A DNA stretch of 64,000 nucleotides from JAMLHH01 sp037189845 (GCA_037189845.1 JBBCIS010000003.1:62001-126000), one strand, 5' to 3'; shown: positions 45,225 to 54,169, numbered from the stretch's first letter. The notes: generated by a model from the letters alone, not told the origin. Translations and numbers: made by a program.

Positions 45225-47088
45225 GTTTCCAGGTTATGAATAAAGTAAATAAATAATTTCTTCCGGGCATCGGACGAAAACGTACTTCTTCGTATTGCTC
45301 ATCCAATAAATTATTGAATGACATCCGTCCTTCTATTTCTACCATTTTTATGGTATGTGTGTAGGATAATGCTGTATTGAAAATCGAATATGCAGGCACT
45401 GAAATTCCTCCGTCACGTGTCACTTCTCTCTTTGAGTAAGATTGTCCATCAATATTCAAAGCAATTCCTTTCCATGTATAATTCAGCGCCAGCTTTCCTG
45501 AATGAACAGGAAAATACGGCAACTGTATCCATTGAGATTTGTCATTCTGAAAGCGTTTCTCTGAATTCCCGGACCTGTTCCAGCTGTATGACACATCAAT
45601 TTTGACCTGATGATGATTTTTTACCCAATCAAAAGATTGTTGAAATGTAGTACCATAGGCTATAACTTTACCCACATTCATCGGCTGAAAATACCCTCTG
45701 TTGGTAGGCATCCACAGGATCATATCTTTCAGCCTGTTGAAGAAGATTTCGACCTGTTGATTCCAGATAATATATTTACCCAGCTGAAAATTAACGGATG
45801 TACCTCCTGATGTACTGATATTTGTTTCCGGCAATAAATCCTCTCTCCCACCCGGTACCCAGAATCTGTCATTGAGCGTAGGATACCTGGTATCCATCCC
45901 TGTTCTGACCCACAGCTTCCAATGATGATTTTTTCCTGTAAAAGCATTTGCCTCCAATAAAAAGGGAATTTTCCAGGGAAGATTGCTTCGGGTAGTAATT
46001 TTTACCATTCCTTTCAGATTGAAATACAAATCCGGCTGATATGTCATGGATGTATGTGCATCCCAGCCCCACTCACGTATACCTGAAGAATAATTTTCGG
46101 TTTTTACAGTAGTTATTTTAACATCTGACCCGTAAGCTAATTTCCAGTGAGGATTGAATTTCCAGGAGCCGCTATATCTTAAAAAGCTCAGATTTTCTTT
46201 GTTTGCTCTGGCATATTTCAGCACAAAATCTTCATAAAAAAGATAGTTGTAAGCATACATTCCATTGACAGCATGCTCAAGGCTTCCTTTTTTGTATGAC
46301 CATTTCACCATTTGTCTGGCTACAAAGTCTTTTTGCTCTGACAAATTATTCGGTGTCACCAAAAAAGGAGGAATTTCACGATGACTGGACACAATTTCCT
46401 GTAATACGCTCAATGTGCTTCCACCTTTTAATTGAACTTCCCACTTCGGATAAATATTCCATTTGCTATAGTTGCCGTTTCGCTGGTATTTTACGGCATT
46501 AGGATATACTGTATAATCCTTATAGGAAAAATCATTTTTTGCTCTTTCATACCCACCATATACAGACCATCTGTGCTTTTTACTGTTTCCCTGATGATAT
46601 AGACTGGTAAGACTTTGACCGAAAGAGCCCACAGCTTGTTTCAATCCTACAGAATATCCCTGATGGGATGAGGTTTTCTCTTTGATATTCACAATACCTG
46701 CCAGACCTCCGGTAACCAGCTCCTGCCCTTGTATAGCGTAAGACACTTCCTGCTTATATCCTACGGAAAATAACGAAAGATCTGAAATCCCCAACATTCC
46801 CGAACTCACCGGAATATCATTCCATAATACCTGAACATGTTGAGTCGCAAGACCCTGTGCTGCCACAGTCTGGATGCCACCTGAAGTACTCGTCCTTAAA
46901 AATACTCCGGGTACAGACTTCAAAACATCTCCGGCAGATCTATTGTCATTGTGCAAGGTCCGGGTGAATTCTGTATAATTCAGCGTATCGGTTTGCGAAG
47001 AAAAAGCCACAGTATCTACTTCCTGAGCATGGGAAAGCCCACAGCTCAATGGAAGTAATAAGATGTGTAGCACTATAATTTTTCGCAT
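45211..47088 (-). CDS. btuB: TonB-dependent receptor, BtuB-like vitamin B12 transporter
   Basis: A 625-residue outer-membrane receptor. Signal peptide '...LLPLSCGLSHAQ' follows the Met at 47088; the frame is open further upstream to 47139. A TonB-box-like segment 'VDTVAFSS', a plug domain ('AGDVLKSVPGVFLRTSTSGG'...'LVTGGLAGIVNIKEK') and a 22-strand barrel ending 'GRNYLFTLFITWK' are visible. It is preceded by a cobalamin riboswitch and followed, with overlap, by the propeller lipoprotein, as in known B12 uptake loci. The inner-membrane BtuCDF is not in the window. Confidence 0.9.
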   Translation of the reverse strand: MRKIIVLHILLLPLSCGLSHAQEVDTVAFSSQTDTLNYTEFTRTLHNDNRSAGDVLKSVPGVFLRTSTSGGIQTVAAQGLATQHVQVLWNDIPVSSGMLGISDLSLFSVGYKQEVSYAIQGQELVTGGLAGIVNIKEKTSSHQGYSVGLKQAVGSFGQSLTSLYHQGNSKKHRWSVYGGYERAKNDFSYKDYTVYPNAVKYQRNGNYSKWNIYPKWEVQLKGGSTLSVLQEIVSSHREIPPFLVTPNNLSEQKDFVARQMVKWSYKKGSLEHAVNGMYAYNYLFYEDFVLKYARANKENLSFLRYSGSWKFNPHWKLAYGSDVKITTVKTENYSSGIREWGWDAHTSMTYQPDLYFNLKGMVKITTRSNLPWKIPFLLEANAFTGKNHHWKLWVRTGMDTRYPTLNDRFWVPGGREDLLPETNISTSGGTSVNFQLGKYIIWNQQVEIFFNRLKDMILWMPTNRGYFQPMNVGKVIAYGTTFQQSFDWVKNHHQVKIDVSYSWNRSGNSEKRFQNDKSQWIQLPYFPVHSGKLALNYTWKGIALNIDGQSYSKREVTRDGGISVPAYSIFNTALSYTHTIKMVEIEGRMSFNNLLDEQYEEVRFRPMPGRNYLFTLFITWKHEKN

Positions 47089-47189
47089 TCTGTCAATTAT
47101 AAATCCAGGCAAAGAGAATGCAGAAAAGATCGCCCCCAAACAGACCTTAGCTTCATCCCCTTTGCCTCGAAAGTTTTGAATTTTTGCGC

Positions 47190-47350
47190 TTTATGGCAGG
47201 TCTTCTGACTTGTTTCCCTTTTTAACGCCTTCCCATCAAGTAAATAGTGGCATTATGTTAAAAGGTACCGAAACTTACAGCAGCGAGGACTGTCCCGGAA
47301 TCGCACCGGAGTTCCCTTTTCATTTTTTATCTGTTCAATAAAAAAACCAT
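47190..47350 (-). promoter_or_regulatory. Cobalamin (AdoCbl/B12) riboswitch
   Basis: On the minus strand the region contains 'ACTCCGGTGCGATTCCGG', then 'GACAGTCCTCGCTGCTGTAA', and later the B12 box 'AGTCAGAAGACCTGCC' (47195-47210), the conserved core of the cobalamin riboswitch. Between them is the usual variable stem region. Its 3' end is about 100 nt upstream of the receptor start, in the right orientation to repress translation or transcription when cobalamin binds. The core motifs are seen directly; the exact 5' boundary is approximate. Confidence 0.95.
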
Positions 47351-47636
47351 TTGGCACGACGAAAATAAGGATAAAAACGGAAGCTACAAATAATAGCCAG
47401 CTCTTGATAACGGAAACCTTTTATACAAAGCATAGTCACTATCCTCAAGTATAATCTGTGATATTTATCTATAATCATCTAAGCTTTCACTAAATATTTT
47501 AGAATAAATTTTATGTGTTTAAATAATTTTAAATTGACAGAAAAATGTGCTTAATATGAAATTTTATATCTAATTTTCAATATAGCAAACAACAAATGGG
47601 CATAGAAGGAGTTTAACTAAAAACAATAAAGATAAA

Positions 47637-47882
47637 CCCATCGCAACTTATTACACAAGTATCCAAAAACAGATGGGACTTTTATTCAAATAATATTCCG
47701 GGTAATAAGTTGACGATTATCCGGGAAACCACCGGAGAATGGTTGTAACATAGTGATTAAAGTGGTGCGTCTTGGAAAGAGGGGATAAAACAAGACAAAT
47801 CCTGCCGGTGGGAAGAATACTTAATACTATTCTTAGTATTTGATTCTTATTGGGGGCTGCCCGCAAGGGCAGTCTTTTTTAT
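47637..47882 (+). ncRNA. Candidate structured RNA ending in a terminator
   Basis: An RNA-like segment on the plus strand with at least five potential helices before the terminator: CCCATC (47637-47642)/GATGGG (47672-47677); CCGGGTAAT (47698-47706)/ATTATCCGG (47716-47724, one G-U); CCACCGG (47729-47735)/CCGGTGG (47805-47811), enclosing GTCTTG (47769-47774)/CAAGAC (47791-47796); and AATACTA (47823-47829)/TAGTATT (47834-47840). It contains no reading frame of note. I do not recognise RNase P, tmRNA, SRP, or a known riboswitch core; a 6S-like RNA is possible. It could equally be a leader that controls the downstream glycosyltransferase gene. Confidence 0.5.
47855..47882 (+). terminator. Intrinsic terminator of the candidate RNA
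   Basis: GGCTGCCC (47855-47862) pairs with GGGCAGTC (47867-47874; one G-U) around a GCAA tetraloop, followed by TTTTTT. It points rightward although no rightward gene lies upstream, so it must end an untranslated transcript or an attenuated leader. It is 60 bp before the TTG start at 47943. Confidence 0.9.
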
Positions 47883-47942
47883 TTGTATTTTCAATTTGTA
47901 GGCTTGTAATGCTATCTTAGACTCAAATAAATTACGATTGCA

Positions 47943-49544
47943 TTGAAAGTATTTTTTGAAGGTCCGATAAAATTTTCGTCAGCAATATTTCATCTGGCTT
48001 TATGGATTCCTGTTCTTTTCTATTTTGTCATTTATTCGGCTTATACTTTTCCATCAGAAGATGCAGCCATACTTTTTGCTTATGCTGAGAACTGGGCAAA
48101 AACCGGCGTGATCAGCTATTATCCGGGAGGTGCGGCGACAGAAGGCGCTACAGATTTTTTATTTCTCTGTCTGGTAACTTCAGGCATCAAAACCGGTTTA
48201 TCTGCACATGCTTCTTCACTGATCATCAGCGCACTTTCACTATCCGGCAGCATATACCTGATTGACAAGCTTGCCAATAGCAAGAGATTATTCGTTCGGT
48301 TATCCTGGATCTTTGCGTTTGTATTTGCTCAACAGATTTATCCGGGAATCTATGGCTACGGAACATTGTTGTTCGGATTTGGGCTGATTTCGTCTATTTA
48401 TTTTTTCCAGAAAAATCAATTTCCGGCACTGGTCATTGCAGCATTGCTGACTGTGCTTTGCAGACCGGATGGCATCATTATGATTACGCCACTGGTATTA
48501 TACAGATGGTTGTCAGAAAGCTCATTGCGAAAAGAGCGATTCTTTCAGATGGTAATGTGGGGAATTGTTCCCGGGATGATCTATTATACATGGAGATTGT
48601 ATTATTTCCAGGAATGGTTTCCATTGCCGTTTTATGTAAAAACGCAGGGTGAAAGAGCTTACGGGATCTTCCAATCCATCTCATTTTACACTCAGATACA
48701 CTATATCAGATTTTACCTGTATCCGATGCTGGCAGGCTTAATCATTGCCGGAATCTTATATTGGAGGCACATACCTGCCAGAGTCTATGTCATAGCATTC
48801 TCTTTTTTAGTTCTGCCATTTATATTTTATTCAACTACTCAACAGGATATGAATCTGGGCTACAGATATCAATACCCTATTTATATAGGATTTATTGCAC
48901 TTTCTGCAGTATTGATACAACTATACAGAGCTGAGTGGCTGGCATTTTTTGTTATTCTGAATGCTTTGATTGTTCTCCCTGTTCACCAGAAAAGTCTGAG
49001 AGACAAACCCTTTCAGATTGAAAACAACTATGTAAAAGTTGTCAGAAAACTGCAAAAATACGACGGAGCCATTGCAGCGACTGATGCGGGATATATTGGT
49101 TGGCTGAGCCATTGGCAGGTAAATGATCTCTGGGGGCTGAACACACCCGAATTTTCCAGAAAACTGGCTTCTCCGGAAGATATTAAAAATCTCCGGCCGG
49201 ATCTGGTAGAAATTGCTCCCTACAACTGGGATTCTTCTTCTACTGACAAAACGAATAAAACCTTTCACAACCTGATTCAAAATACTTATCTGTTTCTCCA
49301 CAAGCAGGATTATCAAATCTGGCGGCTACCCTACCCTGAATCTACTTATCAGGACCTGGTATGGACACCGGAAATAGATTCATTTTTCAGAACTTCCACT
49401 CATCTTTCCAAAAGAAGAAATACTGATACGGTTACATTTGGCATAAGAAAAGATTTCAGATATGCCAGAGATCTGGAAGTGATTTTCAGAGAGCACGGCG
49501 GAATTGTACATGATAATCTCCTGCCCGACCAACCACACAACTAA
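47943..49544 (+). CDS. GT-C-like membrane glycosyltransferase
   Basis: A 533-residue polytopic protein with about 10 transmembrane segments and a soluble C-terminal part (~390-533). After the first helix the loop 'FPSEDAAILFAYAENWAKTG' followed by 'GGAATEGATDFLFLCLV' matches the acidic-pair and 'eG.TsflW' motifs of AftB/GT39-like GT-C enzymes, which use polyprenyl-phosphate sugars on the periplasmic face. The start codon is TTG at 47943; no nearby in-frame ATG precedes the first helix. Its 3' end overlaps the convergent membrane gene by 4 bp. It may glycosylate surface polymers or proteins; the acceptor is unknown. Confidence 0.72.
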   Translation: MKVFFEGPIKFSSAIFHLALWIPVLFYFVIYSAYTFPSEDAAILFAYAENWAKTGVISYYPGGAATEGATDFLFLCLVTSGIKTGLSAHASSLIISALSLSGSIYLIDKLANSKRLFVRLSWIFAFVFAQQIYPGIYGYGTLLFGFGLISSIYFFQKNQFPALVIAALLTVLCRPDGIIMITPLVLYRWLSESSLRKERFFQMVMWGIVPGMIYYTWRLYYFQEWFPLPFYVKTQGERAYGIFQSISFYTQIHYIRFYLYPMLAGLIIAGILYWRHIPARVYVIAFSFLVLPFIFYSTTQQDMNLGYRYQYPIYIGFIALSAVLIQLYRAEWLAFFVILNALIVLPVHQKSLRDKPFQIENNYVKVVRKLQKYDGAIAATDAGYIGWLSHWQVNDLWGLNTPEFSRKLASPEDIKNLRPDLVEIAPYNWDSSSTDKTNKTFHNLIQNTYLFLHKQDYQIWRLPYPESTYQDLVWTPEIDSFFRTSTHLSKRRNTDTVTFGIRKDFRYARDLEVIFREHGGIVHDNLLPDQPHN

Positions 49545-50740
49545 AACCCTAATTTTTGTAACAAAGGCTGATGCAAGGGAAACGGAAGATGAAATTCATT
49601 TCCTCCGAATGGTGCTAAAAAGCAACACAGCAACAAAACAATCCATTGCCACTTCTGAAGTGTAAATTTTTGCTGTCCCATCTGATACACCATCCATATC
49701 AAGGCGAGATTTGCAGACAATCCTACCCATCTATAGTAATCTATTGCAAAAAAGGTAGCAACTAAGGGAAAACAAATACTCAGGAACAAACACCACTTTG
49801 TCATACTTAGGTTTATACTTTTCTGAAAAACAACGGAAATGACCAAAAACAGCATATATGCTGTCGGGATAATGGCAAAAGTATAATAATGAATATACCG
49901 GGCAATAAAATTCTCGCCTTCCACCATATTTTCTTTTACAGAAGTAGACAATTCAAAATATCCGCTCCAAAGGCTGTGCTGATATGCCGCAAGTGGAATC
50001 TTCTCCACTACGATCTGTTCGTAAAGCGTTCTTTCCATTTGTAATTTTCCTCCGATTGTTATCATCAGAAAAACTGCTAATAAACCAACGCCGGTCAACA
50101 AACAGGCTGCTGAAAAAATGTTTTCACCTTTCTGAATGGAATGAATGATGAGTATAGCAGGGACTAAAAAAATAAATAGCTCATGTACCAACAGACCTAT
50201 AATTGAGATCAGTATAATTCCAATCCAGCTTCCTGCATAAAAGACAGAGATTGCTGCAAGTATCACCAAAATAACATCCTGAGTGCCTGTAGTTGTACCC
50301 ATCTGCTGAATAAAAAACGGAGAAAAGAATATAATCAGGTATTTGTATGGCTTCTCCAATTCATGGTTCTTCAGAATATAATGAAGGAAAATCCCTGCCA
50401 AAACTATGATTGTAACGCTGTGAAAAACATGTCCGAATACAAACTCACTCTGAAAAAAATCAGTTATGTGACTGGCTGAAACAATCGTACCGACAAGCAA
50501 TCTTCTGACAAATCCCACATCCTGATATCCGACATAATATTGCCATACTCTCGCAAAAACTTCTATCGGTACATTGGTAATCAACCACCGGTTCAAAAAT
50601 AACAGGCTGAAAGCTGAAGCAGCAACAGCAATACCAATTACAATCATCTGATTTTTAGTAAAACCTATCACGCTGTCTGATATCTTGCTGTTTTGTATAA
50701 ATGTAATGTAAAATGATTTGCTGACTTCAAAAGAAAGCAA
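49541..50740 (-). CDS. Polytopic membrane protein of unknown function
   Basis: A 399-residue protein with about nine or ten hydrophobic segments and few charged loops. A notable early motif is 'YQDVGFVRRLLVGTIV', and 'GLLVHELFIFLVPAIL' lies in a later helix. It resembles polysaccharide polymerase or lipid-linked sugar transferase membrane proteins in size, but no motif is diagnostic. It converges on the GT-C gene with a 4-bp overlap of coding ends, and the two may belong to one envelope function although on opposite strands. Confidence 0.6.
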   Translation of the reverse strand: MLSFEVSKSFYITFIQNSKISDSVIGFTKNQMIVIGIAVAASAFSLLFLNRWLITNVPIEVFARVWQYYVGYQDVGFVRRLLVGTIVSASHITDFFQSEFVFGHVFHSVTIIVLAGIFLHYILKNHELEKPYKYLIIFFSPFFIQQMGTTTGTQDVILVILAAISVFYAGSWIGIILISIIGLLVHELFIFLVPAILIIHSIQKGENIFSAACLLTGVGLLAVFLMITIGGKLQMERTLYEQIVVEKIPLAAYQHSLWSGYFELSTSVKENMVEGENFIARYIHYYTFAIIPTAYMLFLVISVVFQKSINLSMTKWCLFLSICFPLVATFFAIDYYRWVGLSANLALIWMVYQMGQQKFTLQKWQWIVLLLCCFLAPFGGNEFHLPFPLHQPLLQKLGF

Positions 50741-50795
50741 ATTGTTCTTATTTATAGCAATATTCTTCTACTTTTAGACATCAAGATTTCAAAAA

Positions 50796-51263
50796 ATGTG
50801 GTTGGTATTGTTTCTCCTGGTCATCATTTTATCTCTGTATATTGCTTTCAGGTTTGACGGCATCTATCACAAAGTGATTACAGCAGGTACGATTATATCA
50901 TTGTTTTCAGTACTACTTTTCCATGACCATACAATATTAACCATAAGCTATTTTATCTTTTTCATCATGCAGATAGCGACATTTCTGTACGGAGTCATGA
51001 ACAAGCAGCTCCGGACATTGGACGGAATCAGCATCGTAACGATGGGATTATTTTTTACGATAAAAAGTACTATCCAGCTTTTCCATTATCCTTTTGTCAA
51101 TGAATCTATTGCTTCTCTGATTCTTCCAGCCGGTTTGTTTCTGATTGCATTTATCTATGACCGGAAAATGAGAAAAGAACTCAGCTTTATGATTTTCTGG
51201 TTCTGTTATGCTGTGTATGAAATTGTAAATATGTATCTGAAGAACCTTCACAACTGCGGATAG
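50796..51263 (+). CDS. Small membrane protein of unknown function
   Basis: 155 residues with four to five hydrophobic segments ('WLVLFLLVIILSLYIAF', 'VITAGTIISLFSVLLF', 'ISYFIFFIMQIATFLYGVM', 'ASLILPAGLFLIAFIY', 'LSFMIFWFCYAVYEIV'). No motif was recognised. It is divergent from the gene at 49541-50740 with a 55-bp gap. Its end overlaps an open frame that continues to 51430. Confidence 0.6.
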   Translation: MWLVLFLLVIILSLYIAFRFDGIYHKVITAGTIISLFSVLLFHDHTILTISYFIFFIMQIATFLYGVMNKQLRTLDGISIVTMGLFFTIKSTIQLFHYPFVNESIASLILPAGLFLIAFIYDRKMRKELSFMIFWFCYAVYEIVNMYLKNLHNCG

Positions 51264-51430
51264 ACATTTGCCCGGGAACAGAAATACGGAATGTATTTAT
51301 CTTCAACAATTCTGTAATAATCCTATCTGAAGTAAACAGGCATGTAAATCAGGCAGGTTCAGATCCTGATTGTATTGAAATAGCTGTCAATCACGATGTA
51401 GATGAACAAGCCAAAGTGATTTGTTTATAA
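51221..51430 (+). other. Open frame without ATG; possible small gene or gene remnant
   Basis: After a stop at 51218-51220 this frame stays open to a TAA at 51428-51430, reading '...EEPSQLRIDICPGTEIRNV' and then 'FNNSVIILSEVNRHVNQAG' to '...EQAKVICL'. The composition looks protein-like, but there is no ATG, GTG or TTG start. It overlaps the end of the preceding gene in another frame and the end of the convergent DUF3037 gene. It may be a frameshifted remnant or chance; I see no family. Confidence 0.25.
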
Positions 51431-52288
51431 AACAAGATTATCTGAATTTGACTCTTCGAAATAAGGTCTGACGCCATTAGTCAGAATGTAATTACTCACT
51501 TTTTCTGTTTCAGAAATATCTACAAAATCGAAAAGTGTTGATTTTCTTAAATCATTCCACAATATATGATTAACCGAACCCTTTGCTGATGGTTCTCTAC
51601 CTATCACAAAGTATTTCCCCTTTTTATCATTTACTTCTATCGCTTTGGTCAACGCAATATACCTTGATATATCATTCTCCAAATGATGATGTAATTTTTC
51701 AAAGTTCATAGTTTGACCAGTCACCGGCATACCATTTACTCCGATAAAATTAACTTTAACAGAAACAATTAAATCTTCAAAGTCATTGTTTGTAATTTCT
51801 TTATCCAGATTGACATTTTTATTGATAATTGGATAAAGCTTCTCTTTAACATTCCGAAGAGCATCAAAATCGTGCGTAACTTTTGATTCTACTGTATAAG
51901 CATAGATATACTTCCCATAGACCTTTTCAAAATTTTCAAAATCACAAGACACGTCTATTTGTTGAGGTCGAGAAAATTGTATCAGGTTGTTAGCGTATCT
52001 TGACAAATAAGAAAAGTATCTTTCTGAATACCTTTCCTGAGAAAATGTTGTTCTTTCAAAATCTATACTTTGTTCATTTGCTATACTTAAATCATGAGCA
52101 ATTGACTGAAAGTACTTTTTTGCAAACCAATAGTTTTCATCCTGAATGACTCCCCTTATAGCATTTAGCTTTTCTTGAGAAAATTTAAAAAAAGAGGTAT
52201 ACCCATCAGACATAAAAAGTCCTATACTTATTTTTTCTTTTAAAATAGTATTCAGGTTTATGTATAATATTGAGTAAAAGGTGCTCAT
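51425..52288 (-). CDS. DUF3037-like protein, partner of a HipA-like kinase
   Basis: A 287-residue cytoplasmic protein. Its N-terminus 'TFYSILYINLNTILKEKISIGLFMSDG' fits the DUF3037 pattern (YSxxxYxP...E.xNIGvxl), which supports the first ATG. The rest is helical and charged with no catalytic motif recognised. It starts 1 bp after the stop of the HipA_2-like kinase gene, so the two form one operon. From memory, DUF3037 proteins often sit beside such kinases; a role as substrate, antitoxin or adaptor is inferred. The pair is AT-rich compared with the genes on both sides. Confidence 0.68.
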   Translation of the reverse strand: MSTFYSILYINLNTILKEKISIGLFMSDGYTSFFKFSQEKLNAIRGVIQDENYWFAKKYFQSIAHDLSIANEQSIDFERTTFSQERYSERYFSYLSRYANNLIQFSRPQQIDVSCDFENFEKVYGKYIYAYTVESKVTHDFDALRNVKEKLYPIINKNVNLDKEITNNDFEDLIVSVKVNFIGVNGMPVTGQTMNFEKLHHHLENDISRYIALTKAIEVNDKKGKYFVIGREPSAKGSVNHILWNDLRKSTLFDFVDISETEKVSNYILTNGVRPYFEESNSDNLVL

Positions 52289-52289
52289 T

Positions 52290-53108
52290 TCAGTTGATTA
52301 TAAATAATTGAATGTAATGCCTGAATGTTGTTTCACATTGCTTTAGCCATTCTCTGCTAAACAATTGATTACTCATTAATCTTTTATACTCAATTATATC
52401 TATATTCCATGAATCTGGTATTTCCAGTAGTATTTCTTCTACGTTTGATTTGCATTCAGCTACACAAAGGTAGAAATTTCCTATCAGCTTATCCACATTT
52501 TCTATAAGCTGTTTATTCCCGGCAAAAAGTTTCTTGGAAATATCAGTATTTATAATGGTTTCGTCTTCGGAGATAATGTATAATCCAAGATGTAAATTAT
52601 TAGTATTAAAAATTGCTCCGTGATCTATTGCTACAAATTCAACATAATTTCCCGGTAAAAACTTTAGTAGCATATTAAAGTTATTATAGTTTCTATCATC
52701 ATTTGAAAGCCAGATATCAAATAATGCTATTTTCAGAAAATCATATTTATTGATAATCCTGTTTGTAAATGTTTTCTCACTAAAAAGAGGAATTGTCGTA
52801 AGGTCCAAATAATTTGAGTCCTTCAAATATAACGACCCAAAGCATTCTTTTTCAATCATATAAGGCTGTATAGTAGAAATAAGTCTTTCACTGATATGCT
52901 CAGGCTTTACTTTTATCAGGGCTATTTCCGGCGTACTAATCTGCCAGATATTAGCAAATCTGGATGCCACAACTTCATTAAAAAGATTTTTTGTAGAATA
53001 GTCATATTTACAAACCCAATCATTAAAATCCTCACACATCACAACTACCGGACGATTGCCCGTTTCAATAATATGATCAGTTTGCTCTATAGTCTTTATT
53101 ATTTGCAC
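52290..53108 (-). CDS. HipA-like protein kinase (HipA_2 type)
   Basis: A 272-residue kinase-fold protein. Likely ATP-binding Lys is K34 ('WVCKYDY'), with an acidic partner E45 in 'NLFNEVVASRFA'. The catalytic loop is 'LSNDDRNYNNFNMLL' (D137/D138, N140, N143) and the metal-binding motif is 'AIDHG' (D162). This pattern, LxNxDR.xxNxxxLL then hDHG, is that of the HipA_2 family, related to the HipA toxin that phosphorylates glutamyl-tRNA synthetase. No HipB-type DNA-binding antitoxin is present; instead the downstream partner is a DUF3037 protein. Kinase fold is well supported; toxicity is not shown. Confidence 0.78.
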   Translation of the reverse strand: MQIIKTIEQTDHIIETGNRPVVVMCEDFNDWVCKYDYSTKNLFNEVVASRFANIWQISTPEIALIKVKPEHISERLISTIQPYMIEKECFGSLYLKDSNYLDLTTIPLFSEKTFTNRIINKYDFLKIALFDIWLSNDDRNYNNFNMLLKFLPGNYVEFVAIDHGAIFNTNNLHLGLYIISEDETIINTDISKKLFAGNKQLIENVDKLIGNFYLCVAECKSNVEEILLEIPDSWNIDIIEYKRLMSNQLFSREWLKQCETTFRHYIQLFIIN

Positions 53109-53195
53109 AAAACACTAAAATATATAATTCTGATTATACATTAAAACAAAAAGATTGCCTTGTAGCAATCTCTCTTTATATTTCTAATTGAAGAA

Positions 53196-54080
53196 TTAAT
53201 CCCTGAATCTCTTCACGATATCTCCATATTCGTCGATACGTCTGTCCCTCAGGAACGGCCAGATACGTCGGACCTGCTCAGAACGCTGCATATCTATATC
53301 TATCACCGTATTGACAGCCTCTTCGACCGGTGCACGATAAATCAATTCTCCCTGAGGTCCTGCTACAAAGCTTTGTCCCCAGAACTGAATACCATTGGTT
53401 ACTCCGCTCCAGTCCGGCTCATGACCCACTCTATTCACTGCAATAACCGGTACCCCATTGGCTACAGCATGACCACGTTGTACAGTTTCCCAGGCTCCGT
53501 GCTGACGGTCTTTTTCTGATTGCTCATCTGTACTTTCCCAACCTATCGCAGTAGGATAAATCAACAACTCCGCTCCTGCCAGCGCCATCAATCTTGCTGC
53601 CTCAGGATACCATTGGTCCCAGCAAACCAGCACGCCTAATTTACCTACAGATGTCTGTATCGGATGAAAGCCTATATCGCCCGGAGTGAAGAAAAATTTC
53701 TCATAGTATGCAGGGTCGTCCGGAATATGCATTTTGCGGTATTTCCCGGCAATACTCCCATCCTTCTCAAAAACAACAGATGTATTATGATATAGCCCCG
53801 CAGCTCTCTTTTCAAATAATGAGCTGACAAGTACCACTCCATTATCTTTGGCAGCCTTGCTGAAAATATCTGTATCCAGCCCTGGTATAGGTAATGCAAG
53901 ATCAAACATATCAGTATCCTCAACCTGACAAAAATAAATACCTGTATGCAATTCCTGAAGTACGACCAGCTGTGCACCCTGCTCTGCGCAAGCTTTGATA
54001 CCATCCAGACTCTTCTGTATATTTTCCATGCGGTCACGACCACACGATTGCTGTACGATTCCTACTTTTAGTGTGTTCAT
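53196..54080 (-). CDS. aguB: N-carbamoylputrescine amidase
   Basis: A 294-residue nitrilase-superfamily amidase that converts N-carbamoylputrescine to putrescine. The catalytic triad is visible: Glu in 'VVLQELHTGIYF', Lys in 'GKYRKMHIPDDP' and Cys in 'LGVLVCWDQWYPEAARL'. The Met followed by 'NTLKVGIVQQSCG' (at 54080) is the canonical start; a Met five codons upstream is in frame. It lies 89 bp downstream of aguA in the same direction, and together they form the agmatine-to-putrescine route of polyamine synthesis. Confidence 0.96.
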   Translation of the reverse strand: MNTLKVGIVQQSCGRDRMENIQKSLDGIKACAEQGAQLVVLQELHTGIYFCQVEDTDMFDLALPIPGLDTDIFSKAAKDNGVVLVSSLFEKRAAGLYHNTSVVFEKDGSIAGKYRKMHIPDDPAYYEKFFFTPGDIGFHPIQTSVGKLGVLVCWDQWYPEAARLMALAGAELLIYPTAIGWESTDEQSEKDRQHGAWETVQRGHAVANGVPVIAVNRVGHEPDWSGVTNGIQFWGQSFVAGPQGELIYRAPVEEAVNTVIDIDMQRSEQVRRIWPFLRDRRIDEYGDIVKRFRD

Positions 54081-54169
54081 AGTATTGTATAACATGTTGA
54101 ATTGTTAATGCTGAATAGGTAAATGATGTTTACGCCGGCTATTAACAATTAATAATTTACAATTCGGTT

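Larger units (their letters stand above)
47353..47942. other. 590-bp gap between btuB riboswitch and glycosyltransferase gene
   Basis: Apart from the riboswitch edge and the candidate RNA at 47637-47882, the left part (47353-47636) is AT-rich without genes; it must contain the leftward btuB promoter and, if the RNA is real, a rightward promoter. I found no convincing -33/-7 pair. Confidence 0.4.

Noticed and set aside
49541..50740. O-antigen polymerase (Wzy)
   Set aside because: The size and helix count are compatible, but no diagnostic large periplasmic loop or polysaccharide gene cluster is present, so it is left as unknown.
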